DNA of 64,000 nt, from NCBI RefSeq assembly GCF_010560025.1, contig NZ_SAIY01000001.1, forward strand, positions 434,001-498,000, read 5' to 3'. Source of the DNA: Verrucosispora sioxanthis. GTDB lineage: Bacteria > Actinomycetota > Actinomycetes > Mycobacteriales > Micromonosporaceae. The stretch's first letter is position 1; the number at the start of each line of letters is the position of its first letter. The translations under genes were made by a program, and so were the position numbers. The notes under the pieces were generated by a model. The model searched no databases and was not told the origin of the DNA. It saw only the letters and a list, made by a program, of their open reading frames with translations. Positions 42,111 through 49,771 of the stretch are shown here, piece after piece.

Positions 42111-42237
42111 CCGGCGAGCATCACTCAAGGCTACCCCTCCGTCTCTTTGGGTTACGGGAGTGTGGAGGCTACCAAGAGATCAACAGATGCATTGGTCCCG
42201 ATATTGTCAGCCAGTGCCAATTGATAAGAATGTTTAC

Positions 42238-42441
42238 ATGATGGCGATAAGAGACCCCTCGGATTTCACCATAAGTCCCAGCTACAAGGGGAACGTTGCC
42301 CGTGTGCGCGCCGGCCGCGCCGAGGGCGCCGCGCTGGTCCTGAACGGCAACTGGCTCCTACTCACCCGCACCATCGGAACCCTGAGCACGCACCAGCCCG
42401 AGTGGTGGGATACCTACGGCACCAGGAACCTTCTTCCGTAG
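42238..42441 (+). CDS. Small hypothetical protein (67 residues)
   Basis: ATG 42238 opens a frame with high third-position GC, containing VARVRAGRAEGAALVLNGNWLLLTRTIG. It follows an AT-rich 80-bp stretch that could be a promoter, divergent from the nuclease remnant. No family is recognised and no good ribosome site is present, so it may not be real. Confidence 0.3.
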   Translation: MMAIRDPSDFTISPSYKGNVARVRAGRAEGAALVLNGNWLLLTRTIGTLSTHQPEWWDTYGTRNLLP

Positions 42442-42599
42442 GGGACCTTCCTGGGGCGGCCGTCACCTCGGTGGGCACTCCGGCCCCCAGGCGCGGGCCC
42501 GCCACCCATGACGGCAGATCCGGCAGCGCCGGACATGACGTACTCGGCATCGACAATCTTTAGGAGTAGTGGTGGAGTTGTCCCGGCGCCGGCAGACGA

Positions 42600-43170
42600 G
42601 GGCTTTGGGCTGATGCCCCAGCGGCATTCGAGTTCGAAGTCGAGCCAGGGTGCCAGTTGTCGGCCAGGAGCGTGCTGGGGCGAGGACTCGGCGGCGAGCG
42701 CGGTGACCTAGCGTTCCAGGACCTGGCTGCCGAACTCGGCGTCGTGGTGCAGGAGTAGGTGTCCGAGTTCGTGTGCGGATCCATCCGCGAGCAGGCCTTG
42801 CCGGTCTTGGCGGGGTTGAGGAAGACGAAGGGCCGTTGGCCGCACCAGCGAGAGAAGTGGTCGACCCGTTCGAAGACCTCGGGTAGTTGCCGGCATTGCC
42901 ATCGGGTGACAGGCGCTGCGAGCACTCAGCGGTGGCGTCCCGACCTCCAATGTGGGACAAGGTCGACAGTGCCTGCAGGTCAATGGCGGGCAGCAGAATC
43001 TCCGCGACGCCCACCGGTCCAAGAACCGACCTGTCCGGGCTGCGGGATTTCCGATCCTGCTCTGGCGATCTCGACAGCGGCCACGCGGTCGTCGGCCGCC
43101 GGAATGGCGGGCGGGGAGGCCCGGCCCGCGTCATCGCCAGCCTGCTCCCAAACTGCTCCCAATTCAAGGG
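42600..43170 (-). pseudogene. XRE-type regulator / ImmA-IrrE metallopeptidase remnant
   Basis: Starting from NWEQFGSRLAMTRA (43167) there is a decayed XRE-like N-terminus, then FERVDHFSRWCGQRPFVFLNP and, one frame over, SAHELGHLLLHHDAEFGSQVLE. HELGH is the HExxH zinc motif of ImmA/IrrE peptidases. Frameshifts and stops separate the parts. Such proteins usually control integrated mobile elements, which fits the position 60-70 bp from the tRNA gene. Confidence 0.6.
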
Positions 43171-43236
43171 GTGACAGCCAATAAGCTCGTTACCGACCCA
43201 ACCGGCAACGAGCTTCTGACCTGCACATATCGATGG

Positions 43237-43308
43237 TGGGCGATACTGGGATCGAACCAGTGACCTCTTCGGTGTGAACGAAGCGCTCTCCCGCTGAGCT
43301 AATCGCCC
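43237..43308 (-). tRNA. tRNA-Val (anticodon CAC)
   Basis: Minus-strand cloverleaf of 72 nt: acceptor GGGCGAT pairs with ATCGCCC, D-arm AGCTCAGCGGGAGAGC, anticodon arm CTTCG-TTCACAC-CGAAG giving CAC, and T-arm ACTGG-TTCGATC-CCAGT; discriminator A. CCA is not encoded. Its 3' end faces the decayed-gene region at lower coordinates, the usual side for island integration. Confidence 0.95.
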
Positions 43309-43358
43309 TCAGCGCGGATGACTCTACCCGATCGGGCGCGCGGACCGCGAACCCGGGG

Positions 43359-43775
43359 TCAGTGCGTCGCGAGGTAGTGCAGCACCTGGGCGATCACGTC
43401 GATGCCCAGGCTGTACTTGATCGACAGCAGGGCGACGGCGCCGACGAAGACGAGGCCGACCGAGCCGATCACCAGGCGTACGGGCAGGGATTGTTTCTTG
43501 ACCCAGGCTGTCCAGCCGTGGACGTGTCGGCGGGTGAAGGCGAGTAGGCGTTTGGCCCAGTGGAACTCCACCGCCCAGATGCCGAGGCCGGCGATCACCA
43601 GCAGCCAACCGGGGCCGGGCAGCGGGATGAGTGCGATGCCGAGGGTGACCACCAGGGCACCGAACACCCCGAAGATGATCTTTAGTGCGATTCGGCCGGT
43701 GGGGTTGGCCCGGATCAGGGCGAGAGTGGTGGATATCCGCTGCCGCCACGGCGGCGGGTCGCGTCGCTCGGACAC
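43359..43775 (-). CDS. PGPGW-motif transmembrane protein (TIGR02611 type)
   Basis: About 138 residues. Two closely spaced hydrophobic helices contain LGIALIPLPGPGWLLVIAGLGIWAVEF, the PGPGW hallmark, and a third lies near the C-terminus (LVIGSVGLVFVGAVALLSI). I chose GTG 43775 because GGGGTGG precedes it; ATG 43814 is in frame but its GGGGAG directly abuts the codon. Function unknown; widespread in actinomycetes. Confidence 0.75.
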   Translation of the reverse strand: MSERRDPPPWRQRISTTLALIRANPTGRIALKIIFGVFGALVVTLGIALIPLPGPGWLLVIAGLGIWAVEFHWAKRLLAFTRRHVHGWTAWVKKQSLPVRLVIGSVGLVFVGAVALLSIKYSLGIDVIAQVLHYLATH

Positions 43776-44332
43776 GGCGACACCACCCCTCTCGCGCTGC
43801 ACGCCCCCGGTCATCTCCCCACGATGCCCCTTCCCGGTCGGTCTATCCCGGCTTCCCCCCGGGCAGCCACGTCCGTTACGCACCTGGACGGCCGCAGTGC
43901 CACGGCCACCCGACCGACCGTGATCGATCACTGACCGACCGTGCCGGTTCCTGCGCTTTTTCGGCACCCCGTACCCCCGCTGTTCGGCTGTGCGGACCGC
44001 GACGTTCGACGGGTCTCGCCCGGTCACCGCATCCACTGAGGAGCGCGTCCGCGACCATTTCCCGCCCCAGTGTGGCGCGGGCCGTCACTGCAACCGCCGA
44101 CTGGACGTTACCGGAGTAAGTCGACGACTCAACAAACCCGATGCCGGGCAGGATGAACCCACTGGGCAGAATCGGAAATTCTACATGAAGTTTCACTTTC
44201 ATGAGGCCCTTCCGACCCCCTTCCCACCACTGGGTGAAGTCAGCGCATGGCGGAGCGTAGCCAGGAGTAGCGGCTGAGTATGGGAAAAGCGGGACACGCG
44301 CGTTCCGCAGCGGTGCCGGGGGGAGAACGTTC
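43776..44332. other. 557-bp intergenic region upstream of the SsgA-family gene
   Basis: Holds the promoters of the divergent PGPGW and SsgA-family genes. The only visible element is an imperfect dyad CATGAAG (44184-44190) and CTTTCATG (44196-44203), about 130 bp before the SsgA-type start, in a locally AT-rich stretch. Frames in this interval lack protein-like features. Confidence 0.4.
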
Positions 44333-44764
44333 ATGAGTGTCATCCGACCGACGACCGTAGAGGTCGAGACGTCGCTAAGGCTCGTCGCACCTGACGCCAC
44401 CGCCCTGCCGGTGCGCGCCAGTCTGCGCTACGACCCTGCTGACCCGTATGCGGTCCATGTCCTGTTCCATGCGGAATCGGCTGGCGGCGAGGCGGTGAGC
44501 TGGTCCTTCGCCCGTGAACTGCTGGTGACCGGGCTGGACGAGCCGGCGGGCATCGGGGACGTACGGGTCTGGCCCTGGGCCACCCCGCGCGGCGACTTCG
44601 TCGCGCTGGCGCTGTCGTCGCCGGACGGCAACGCCCTGTTCGAGGTGCCGCGCAGTGTGCTGGTGCGTTTCCTGCGGCGGACCTACGTCGTCGTTCCGCG
44701 CGGCCGGGAGGCCGAGCACCTGGACGTCGACACCGCGGTGAACCGGCTACTCGCCGGTCGCTGA
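44333..44764 (+). CDS. SsgA-family sporulation/cell-division regulator (SsgB-like)
   Basis: 143-residue cytoplasmic protein with the SsgA/B fold: LPVRASLRYDPADPYAVHVLFHAES, WSFARELLVTGLDEPAGIGDVRVWPW and VPRSVLVRFLRRTYVVVPRGREAEHLDVD. In Streptomyces SsgB places FtsZ for sporulation septation. ATG 44333 has GGGGGGAG upstream. The gene stands alone and is followed by a strong terminator. Whether it is the SsgB orthologue or a paralogue needs phylogeny. Confidence 0.9.
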   Translation: MSVIRPTTVEVETSLRLVAPDATALPVRASLRYDPADPYAVHVLFHAESAGGEAVSWSFARELLVTGLDEPAGIGDVRVWPWATPRGDFVALALSSPDGNALFEVPRSVLVRFLRRTYVVVPRGREAEHLDVDTAVNRLLAGR

Positions 44765-44775
44765 CAGACCGAACC

Positions 44776-44812
44776 GGGGGCCGCGCGGATCTGCCGAATC
44801 CGCGCGGCCCCC
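44776..44812 (+). terminator. Terminator after SsgA-family gene
   Basis: 15-bp perfect stem (44776-44790 with 44798-44812; arm GGGGGCCGCGCGGAT) and 7-nt loop, 11 bp after the stop codon. Confidence 0.8.
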
Positions 44813-44843
44813 GCCTACCCTCCCCCGCGCCCCGCGACACCCT

Positions 44844-44918
44844 CCGCGATCTTGCACTTTTGGTCGTTGTTACGCGGCTTCTGCGGCATATGCACCGACA
44901 CAAACTGCAAGATCGCGG
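44844..44918. repeat. REP-like intergenic palindrome (CGCGATCTTGCA type)
   Basis: 13-bp arms CCGCGATCTTGCA (44844-44856) and TGCAAGATCGCGG (44906-44918) enclose 49 bp that are much less GC-rich. It lies between convergent genes, after the terminator, and is followed by a G-rich tract to 44960. The form, outward-identical arms with an AT-rich centre, suggests a dispersed repeat family. Confidence 0.6.
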
Positions 44919-44974
44919 GGGCGGGGCAGGGCGGGGGCAGGGCGGGGCGGGGATGCTGCGGCGGGGTGGGTGGG

Positions 44975-45751
44975 TCAGCCGTGGGTGGTCAGGCCGCCGT
45001 CGACGGGGATCACCGCGCCGGTCAGGTAGGCCCCGGCTCGGGAGGCCAGGTAGATGGCGGTGCCGGCCATGTCCTCGGGACGGCCGATGCGGCCGAGGGG
45101 AATCTGGGCCTCGATGGCCGAGCGGGAACCGGGGTCGTCGAGCGCGAACGCCATCATCTTGCTCTCGAACGGCCCGGGGGCGATCGCGTTGACGGTGATC
45201 TGCTCACCGGCCAGCTGATGGGCCAGGCTGCGGGTCAGCATGTGCACCGCCGCCTTGGTGGCCGAGTACGCGTACACCTCCATCATCGGCACCCGGATGC
45301 CGTCGATGGAGCCGATGTTGATGACCCGCGCCGGATCGTCCGAGTCCGCCGCCGCACGCAGGGCCGGAAGCAGGGCGGTGGTCAGCCGGAAGACCGCCTT
45401 GACGTTCACCGCCCACAACTTGTCGAACGCGCTCTCCGGGTAGCTCTCCAACGGCGCTCCCCAGGTGGCGCCGGCGTTGTTGACCAGGACGTCGAGCTTG
45501 TCGACCCGGTCCTGGACGGCGGCGGCGAGGTGCTGCGCGCCCTCGTCGCGGCCCAGGTCGGCGGGGATCGCCTCGCAGCGCCCGTGCGCGGCCAACTCCT
45601 TGGCCACCGCCTCGCAGACGTCGGCCTTGCGGGAGGAGATGATGACGTGCGCCCCGGCGGCGACGAAACCCCGGGCGATCATCAGGCCGATGCCCCGGGA
45701 GCCGCCGGTGACCAGGACGGTCTTGCCGTCGACCGAGAACAGATCCTTCAT
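44975..45751 (-). CDS. Short-chain dehydrogenase/reductase
   Basis: 258-residue classical SDR: cofactor motif VTGGSRGIGLMIA, VLVNNAGATWGA, catalytic Ser in VINIGSIDG, Tyr-Lys in VYAYSATKAAV, and NAIAPGPFESKM. The arrangement resembles beta-ketoacyl-ACP or 3-hydroxyacyl reductases (FabG-like) and human-type DHRS proteins; the substrate is not shown. ATG 45751 has AAGGGG upstream. Divergent from an AraC regulator. Confidence 0.88.
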   Translation of the reverse strand: MKDLFSVDGKTVLVTGGSRGIGLMIARGFVAAGAHVIISSRKADVCEAVAKELAAHGRCEAIPADLGRDEGAQHLAAAVQDRVDKLDVLVNNAGATWGAPLESYPESAFDKLWAVNVKAVFRLTTALLPALRAAADSDDPARVINIGSIDGIRVPMMEVYAYSATKAAVHMLTRSLAHQLAGEQITVNAIAPGPFESKMMAFALDDPGSRSAIEAQIPLGRIGRPEDMAGTAIYLASRAGAYLTGAVIPVDGGLTTHG

Positions 45752-45832
45752 GCCATCCCCTTGCGGTACCCGGCCTGGGGCAGCCGGTGTCGGTGCCGCC
45801 GTCACGAACCTCGGGGGCGTCACGACGACCAG

Positions 45833-45851
45833 GTCACTACCGATCAGTAAC
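45833..45851. promoter_or_regulatory. Possible operator between SDR and AraC genes
   Basis: GTCACT, 7 bp, AGTAAC (45833-45838 and 45846-45851) is a dyad with one mismatch in the otherwise GC-rich 211-bp divergent spacer. It could be a regulator site or overlap a -10; low confidence. Confidence 0.3.
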
Positions 45852-45962
45852 CTAACCGTCCGGACACTTCGGGAACAACCCCGTCCGTCCGCCGAAGTCG
45901 CAACCTCCCAACCGGGTGGGGCGGGATGCGTACGGGCCGGGCTCGGGCTAACGTCGCAGGTG

Positions 45963-46862
45963 ATGGTCCCTTCCGGTCACCTCGCCACGGCGCTGCCCCA
46001 CGCTGCCGCCAACCCGACCGAGATCGACACGGTCACCCTCGGTGATCTCACACCCGACACCGGGTGGCGACGGCCGGTGCTGCTGGACCGCGACGTGATC
46101 GTGTTGACCACTAGTGGTCACGGGCTCGCCGAGGTGGATTTCCGAGCCCTGCCCTGCCGGCCCGGCACGCTGCTGCGGATCCGTCCCGGCCAGGTGCTGC
46201 GTTGCGCCCTGCCCCAGCTCGACGCCACGGTGGTCCGCTGGCGTCCGGAGGCGCTGGACGGGTTCGACGTCGACGCCGACGACGTGCCCCACTGGGTCCA
46301 ACTGGCCGGCGAGGACGAGGACGCGATCATCAACGAGGTCAGCCAACTGACCGTCGACGCCAGCCGGCACCGGGACACCCGGGCCGCCCGCAGCCTGTTG
46401 CGCCATCAACTCAGCGTGCTGCTGCTGCGGCTGAGCATGCTGCCGTCCGGCTCCGGACAGCTGTCGCGGCCGGAGGACGAGACCTTCCGCCGACTGTGCC
46501 GCGAGGTTGAGCGGGGATACCAGGACACCCGGCGGGTCGAGGACTACGCCGAGCGGCTGGGCTGCTCGGTGCGTACCCTCACCCGGGCTTGCCTGGCGAT
46601 TACCGGGCGCAGCGCCAAGCAGGTGGTGGACGAGCGGGTCGCGCTTCAGGCCAGCCGGTTGCTGGCGGCCACCGACGAGCCGATCGCCCGGATCGGCCGC
46701 CAGCTCGGCTTCACCGAACCGACGAACTTCGGCCGGTTCTTCACCCGCGAGGTCGGCATGAGCCCGGGCGCTTTCCGGGCCGCCCGCGAACGGCCCGCGT
46801 CGGCAGCGGTGGTGCGCCCCCGCCCACCCGTCGACGCGCGCATCGACGTCCATCGGGCATGA
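45963..46862 (+). CDS. AraC-family transcriptional regulator
   Basis: 299 residues. The N-terminal half is a cupin-like sensing domain (LLDRDVIVLTTSGHGLAEVDF, PGTLLRIRPGQVLRC). The C-terminal double HTH runs about 195-285: RRVEDYAERLGCSVRTLTRACLAITG, then EPIARIGRQLGFTEPTNFGRFFTREVGMSPGAFR. ATG 45963. It is divergent from the SDR gene and probably activates it. Confidence 0.88.
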   Translation: MVPSGHLATALPHAAANPTEIDTVTLGDLTPDTGWRRPVLLDRDVIVLTTSGHGLAEVDFRALPCRPGTLLRIRPGQVLRCALPQLDATVVRWRPEALDGFDVDADDVPHWVQLAGEDEDAIINEVSQLTVDASRHRDTRAARSLLRHQLSVLLLRLSMLPSGSGQLSRPEDETFRRLCREVERGYQDTRRVEDYAERLGCSVRTLTRACLAITGRSAKQVVDERVALQASRLLAATDEPIARIGRQLGFTEPTNFGRFFTREVGMSPGAFRAARERPASAAVVRPRPPVDARIDVHRA

Positions 46863-46946
46863 CGGTGCGGCGCACGTGACGCGCCGCCGGGCGATCCGGC
46901 GGGCTCGGTGCGGCACCGGCGGCCACGGATTGGGCATGATGACGGG

Positions 46947-47402
46947 GTGCAGATCTCCGCGCGTGGTGACTACGCGGTACGGGCGACACTGAGTCTCGCG
47001 GCAAGCTACCCGTCGCTGCTGTCCACCCAGGCCATCGCGGCGGAGCAGGACATGCCCCGCAAGTTCCTGGAGGCGGTCCTCGCCGACCTGCGTCGGGCCG
47101 GCATCGTGCGGGCCCAGCGCGGCGCGGAGGGCGGTTACACCCTGGCCCGACCGCCCGGCGAGGTGACCGTGGGCACGGTGTTGCGGGCGGCGGAAGGGCC
47201 GCTGGCCGGCGTCCGAGGCCTGCGTCCGGAGGAGACCCGGTACGAGGGGGTGGCCGCGCACCTGCCCGAGTTCTGGGTCGCGGTTCGCGCCGCCCTGCGC
47301 CGGGTCGTCGACGAGGTGAGCCTCGCCGACCTGGTGAACGGGCGGCTGCCTGCCCACGTCCGTCGCCTCACCACCCTGCCGGACGCCTGGGAGCCCCGCT
47401 GA
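46947..47402 (+). CDS. Rrf2-family regulator (lacking Fe-S cysteines)
   Basis: 151 residues starting at GTG 46947: MQISARGDYAVRATLSLA is the Rrf2 N-terminal helix; MPRKFLEAVLADLRRAGIVRAQRGAEGGYTLAR is the recognition helix and wing. The three-Cys cluster of IscR/NsrR is absent, so it probably senses something other than an iron-sulfur cluster. Confidence 0.85.
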   Translation: MQISARGDYAVRATLSLAASYPSLLSTQAIAAEQDMPRKFLEAVLADLRRAGIVRAQRGAEGGYTLARPPGEVTVGTVLRAAEGPLAGVRGLRPEETRYEGVAAHLPEFWVAVRAALRRVVDEVSLADLVNGRLPAHVRRLTTLPDAWEPR

Positions 47403-47512
47403 TGCCCACCCCCACCTGCGACTGAAACTCCACTGCGGATCCGGCCTGGTTTGGCGAATCGACGCAACGGGAATCTTCGAGCCCGTACGGGAAGTCTCGA
47501 AGGGAGCCCACA

Positions 47513-47686
47513 ATGGGTGTGATGTTGCGTAAGCGCAAGAAGTTCGGGCCGCTGATCCTGCACTTCACGCAGAACGGCTTCTCGTCCTGGAGCATCAAGC
47601 TCGGTCGGTGGTCCTGGAACTCGCGGGCCAAGGCACACCGCGTCGACCTGCCAGGGCCGCTGCACTGGAAGCAGGACAAGTCCTGA
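47513..47686 (+). CDS. DUF4236-type small protein (57 residues)
   Basis: MGVMLRKRKKFGPLILHFTQNG followed by SSWSIKLGRWSWNSRAKAHR fits the DUF4236 pattern of a beta-hairpin small protein with basic start. AAGGGAG lies at 7-10 nt spacing before ATG 47513. It has its own terminator. Function unknown. Confidence 0.75.
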   Translation: MGVMLRKRKKFGPLILHFTQNGFSSWSIKLGRWSWNSRAKAHRVDLPGPLHWKQDKS

Positions 47687-47703
47687 GATCCCCAACTCCC
47701 AGC

Positions 47704-47728
47704 GGGGCGCCGGCATCCCCGGCGCCCC
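47704..47728 (+). terminator. Terminator after DUF4236 gene
   Basis: 10-bp stem GGGGCGCCGG with CCGGCGCCCC and 5-nt loop, 17 bp after the stop; also suits the convergent gene ending at 47768. Confidence 0.7.
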
Positions 47729-47767
47729 AGCACTGTCTCCAGCGGATCGCCGGCTTCTCAGATGTGG

Positions 47768-48622
47768 TCAAGCGTCTGACCGCACGGGTGTGACCAGCAC
47801 GTCGCCGCCGAGCCGGCCGTCCGGCGGGGTCCGGGTCACCCGGCCGCTGTCGAGCAGGTCGTTCAGGGCCTGCACGGCGTCCACCGCCCGGTAGGCGGTC
47901 TCCGTCACCGCGTACCGGCGCAGCTCGGTGACCGTGCGCGGGCCGTGCCGGGTCAGCTCGCCCAGCAGCGCCCGACCCAACGGGGCCGGGTCCACCGGGG
48001 ACGCCGGTGACAGTGGCTCGCCGTACGGGTCACGGAGCCGCAACCCGCTCGCCCACAGGGTCTCCTTCAGCTCCTCCAGGCTGCGGTCCGATCCGGTGCC
48101 GAAGCCGAGCCGCCGGTCGGCGTCGACCAGCTCAACCTCGGTGGCCAGTGCGAACCCGGCGTCGACAAGCGCCGCCCGCAGGTGCCTCGCCGCACCGGCG
48201 ACCACGAACGCCTCGGCGGCCCGGCCGGCCGCGGCGGCGGTCAGCGCCACCGGATCATCCGCCTCCAGGTAGGACAGCACCGGCGCGCCCGCGGCACCGG
48301 CCGCCCGAAGGGCCACCGGCAGCCGGGCCGGCGGGCCGGGCATCAGGTGTACGGCGACCTCGGCCGGCAGTGCGGCCTCGGCGGCACCGATTCTGGTCGG
48401 TAGTTCCTCGGTGCCCTCGGCGAGCACGAGGACGGTGAGCCGGCAGCCGGGCAGCCGCGCGGCGTGCTCGCCGGCCAGGCGTACGGTCCGCTCGGCCAGG
48501 TGCGGGTCGCTGCCGTCGTACCCGAGGGCGACGGTGGCCCGGCGGGCGCGGCGCAGCGCGGCCGGCAGCCACCGGTCCAGGTGTCGGAGGAACGGCGCGT
48601 GCCCTACGGTGTCGATCGGCAT
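47768..48622 (-). CDS. Hypothetical protein of 284 residues
   Basis: Soluble, Ala/Leu-rich protein. The N-terminal half has alternating strands and helices (ATVALGYDGSDPHLAERTVRLAGEHAA, VLSYLEADDPVALT, EAFVVAGAARHLRAAL), suggesting a Rossmann-like fold reminiscent of three-Cys-motif partner (TcmP) proteins; the C-terminal 75 residues look like a winged helix (LLGELTRHGPRTVTELRRYAVTETAYRAVDAV). I do not recognise the family with certainty. ATG 48622 has no strong ribosome site. Confidence 0.6.
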   Translation of the reverse strand: MPIDTVGHAPFLRHLDRWLPAALRRARRATVALGYDGSDPHLAERTVRLAGEHAARLPGCRLTVLVLAEGTEELPTRIGAAEAALPAEVAVHLMPGPPARLPVALRAAGAAGAPVLSYLEADDPVALTAAAAGRAAEAFVVAGAARHLRAALVDAGFALATEVELVDADRRLGFGTGSDRSLEELKETLWASGLRLRDPYGEPLSPASPVDPAPLGRALLGELTRHGPRTVTELRRYAVTETAYRAVDAVQALNDLLDSGRVTRTPPDGRLGGDVLVTPVRSDA

Positions 48623-48670
48623 GCTGTGGTTCTACCGCAACCGGTCAGGCCGGCTCGCCTGGACGGCGGG

Positions 48671-49192
48671 TCACACCGGGACCGAGATGCCGACGCCGCC
48701 CCGGGTGCCCCCGCCGTAGCGCTGGAAGTCGGCGGCCAGGTCGAGACGACCGATCCTGGTCCGGGCGGCGAGGGCGGCGTCGTCGAGCTGGTCGGCGGGC
48801 ACCAGCCAGACCACCTCGAACTCCAGCCCGTCCGGATCCTGGCCGTAGAGGCTCTTGGTGGTGCCGTGGTCGGAGGTGCCGACCAGCGCACCCGCCTCGG
48901 TCAGCCGCCGGGCGGTGGCGGCCAGCTCGTCGAGGGTGTCCACCTCCCAGGCCAGGTGGTAGAGGCCGACGGTGGCCCGGCCGGCGGTCGACCGACCGGC
49001 ACCCGCGCCGATCTCGAACAGGCCGAGGTCGTGGTCGTTGGTGGAGCCCGGCGCCTGGAGGAAGGCGGCACCCCGGAAGCCTTCCGGGGTCATCGGTACC
49101 CGGCGGAAGCCCAGCACGTCGCGGTAGAAGGCGACGCTGCGGTCGAGGTCGCCGACGTAGAGGACGGCGTGGTTGAGGCGATGGATTCCCAT
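48671..49192 (-). CDS. VOC-family (glyoxalase/dioxygenase-like) protein
   Basis: 173 residues with paired beta-alpha-beta-beta-beta modules: LNHAVLYVGDLDRSVAFYRDVLGF and LYHLAWEVDTLDELAATARRLTEAG, then SLYGQDPDGLEFEVVWLV. His7, the second-module His and the Glu of LEFEV are plausible metal ligands. The fold covers glyoxalases, ring-cleaving dioxygenases and resistance proteins; the reaction is not shown. Divergent from a MarR regulator with a perfect operator between them. Confidence 0.85.
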   Translation of the reverse strand: MGIHRLNHAVLYVGDLDRSVAFYRDVLGFRRVPMTPEGFRGAAFLQAPGSTNDHDLGLFEIGAGAGRSTAGRATVGLYHLAWEVDTLDELAATARRLTEAGALVGTSDHGTTKSLYGQDPDGLEFEVVWLVPADQLDDAALAARTRIGRLDLAADFQRYGGGTRGGVGISVPV

Positions 49193-49213
49193 GCGCCAAG
49201 GCTAGCCCGAAAT

Positions 49214-49231
49214 TAGTTGAGTGTTCAACTA
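49214..49231. promoter_or_regulatory. MarR operator TAGTTGA-N4-TCAACTA
   Basis: Perfect 7-bp arms with a GTGT spacer in the 58-bp divergent gap between the VOC and MarR genes, 20 bp before the MarR ATG. Typical of MarR-dimer sites overlapping both promoters. Confidence 0.75.
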
Positions 49232-49250
49232 CTGCGCTATGATGCTGGTC

Positions 49251-49703
49251 ATGACCCGCTGGCTGGACCCGGACGAACAGCGCACCTGGCGGGCGTTCCT
49301 GACCGCCTCCCGGGCACTGATGGACACGCTCGACCGCGAGTTGCAGCGCGACGCCGGGATGCCGCACGCCTACTACGAGATCCTGGTACGGCTCTCCGAG
49401 GCACCCGGACGCCGCCTGCGGATGAGCGAGTTGGCCGAGTCCAGCGGCTCGTCGCGCAGTCGGCTGTCGCATGCGGTGGCCCGCCTGGAGGCGGCCGGCT
49501 GGGTGCGTCGCGAGGACTGCCCCACCGACCGGCGCGGCCAGATCGCCCACCTCACCGACGACGGTTTCGCGAAACTGGCCGCCGCCGCGCCCGGCCACGT
49601 CGAGGGGGTACGCCGGCACCTGTTCGACCCCCTCGACGCCGACCAGGTGGCGCAGCTACGCCGGATCAGCGAGGTGCTGGCCGAACGCCTGAGGTCAGCG
49701 TGA
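49251..49703 (+). CDS. MarR-family regulator
   Basis: 150 residues: TWRAFLTASRALMDTLDREL, HAYYEILVRLSEAPGRRLRM, SELAESSGSSRSRLSHAVARLEAAGWV (recognition helix) and REDCPTDRRGQIAHLTDDG (wing with the conserved DxRG). ATG 49251 follows the operator. It probably represses the divergent VOC gene and itself. Confidence 0.88.
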   Translation: MTRWLDPDEQRTWRAFLTASRALMDTLDRELQRDAGMPHAYYEILVRLSEAPGRRLRMSELAESSGSSRSRLSHAVARLEAAGWVRREDCPTDRRGQIAHLTDDGFAKLAAAAPGHVEGVRRHLFDPLDADQVAQLRRISEVLAERLRSA

Positions 49704-49771
49704 CCGGATCCTGACCGAACCACTCCGGCGCGGGTCTTGTACTAAACGTCGCTGAATGAGCACGATGGGGC

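Noticed and set aside
43990-44277. 95-residue plus-strand frame upstream of the SsgA-family gene
   Set aside because: No ribosome site, no recognisable domain, and it sits in the likely promoter region. Treated as intergenic.
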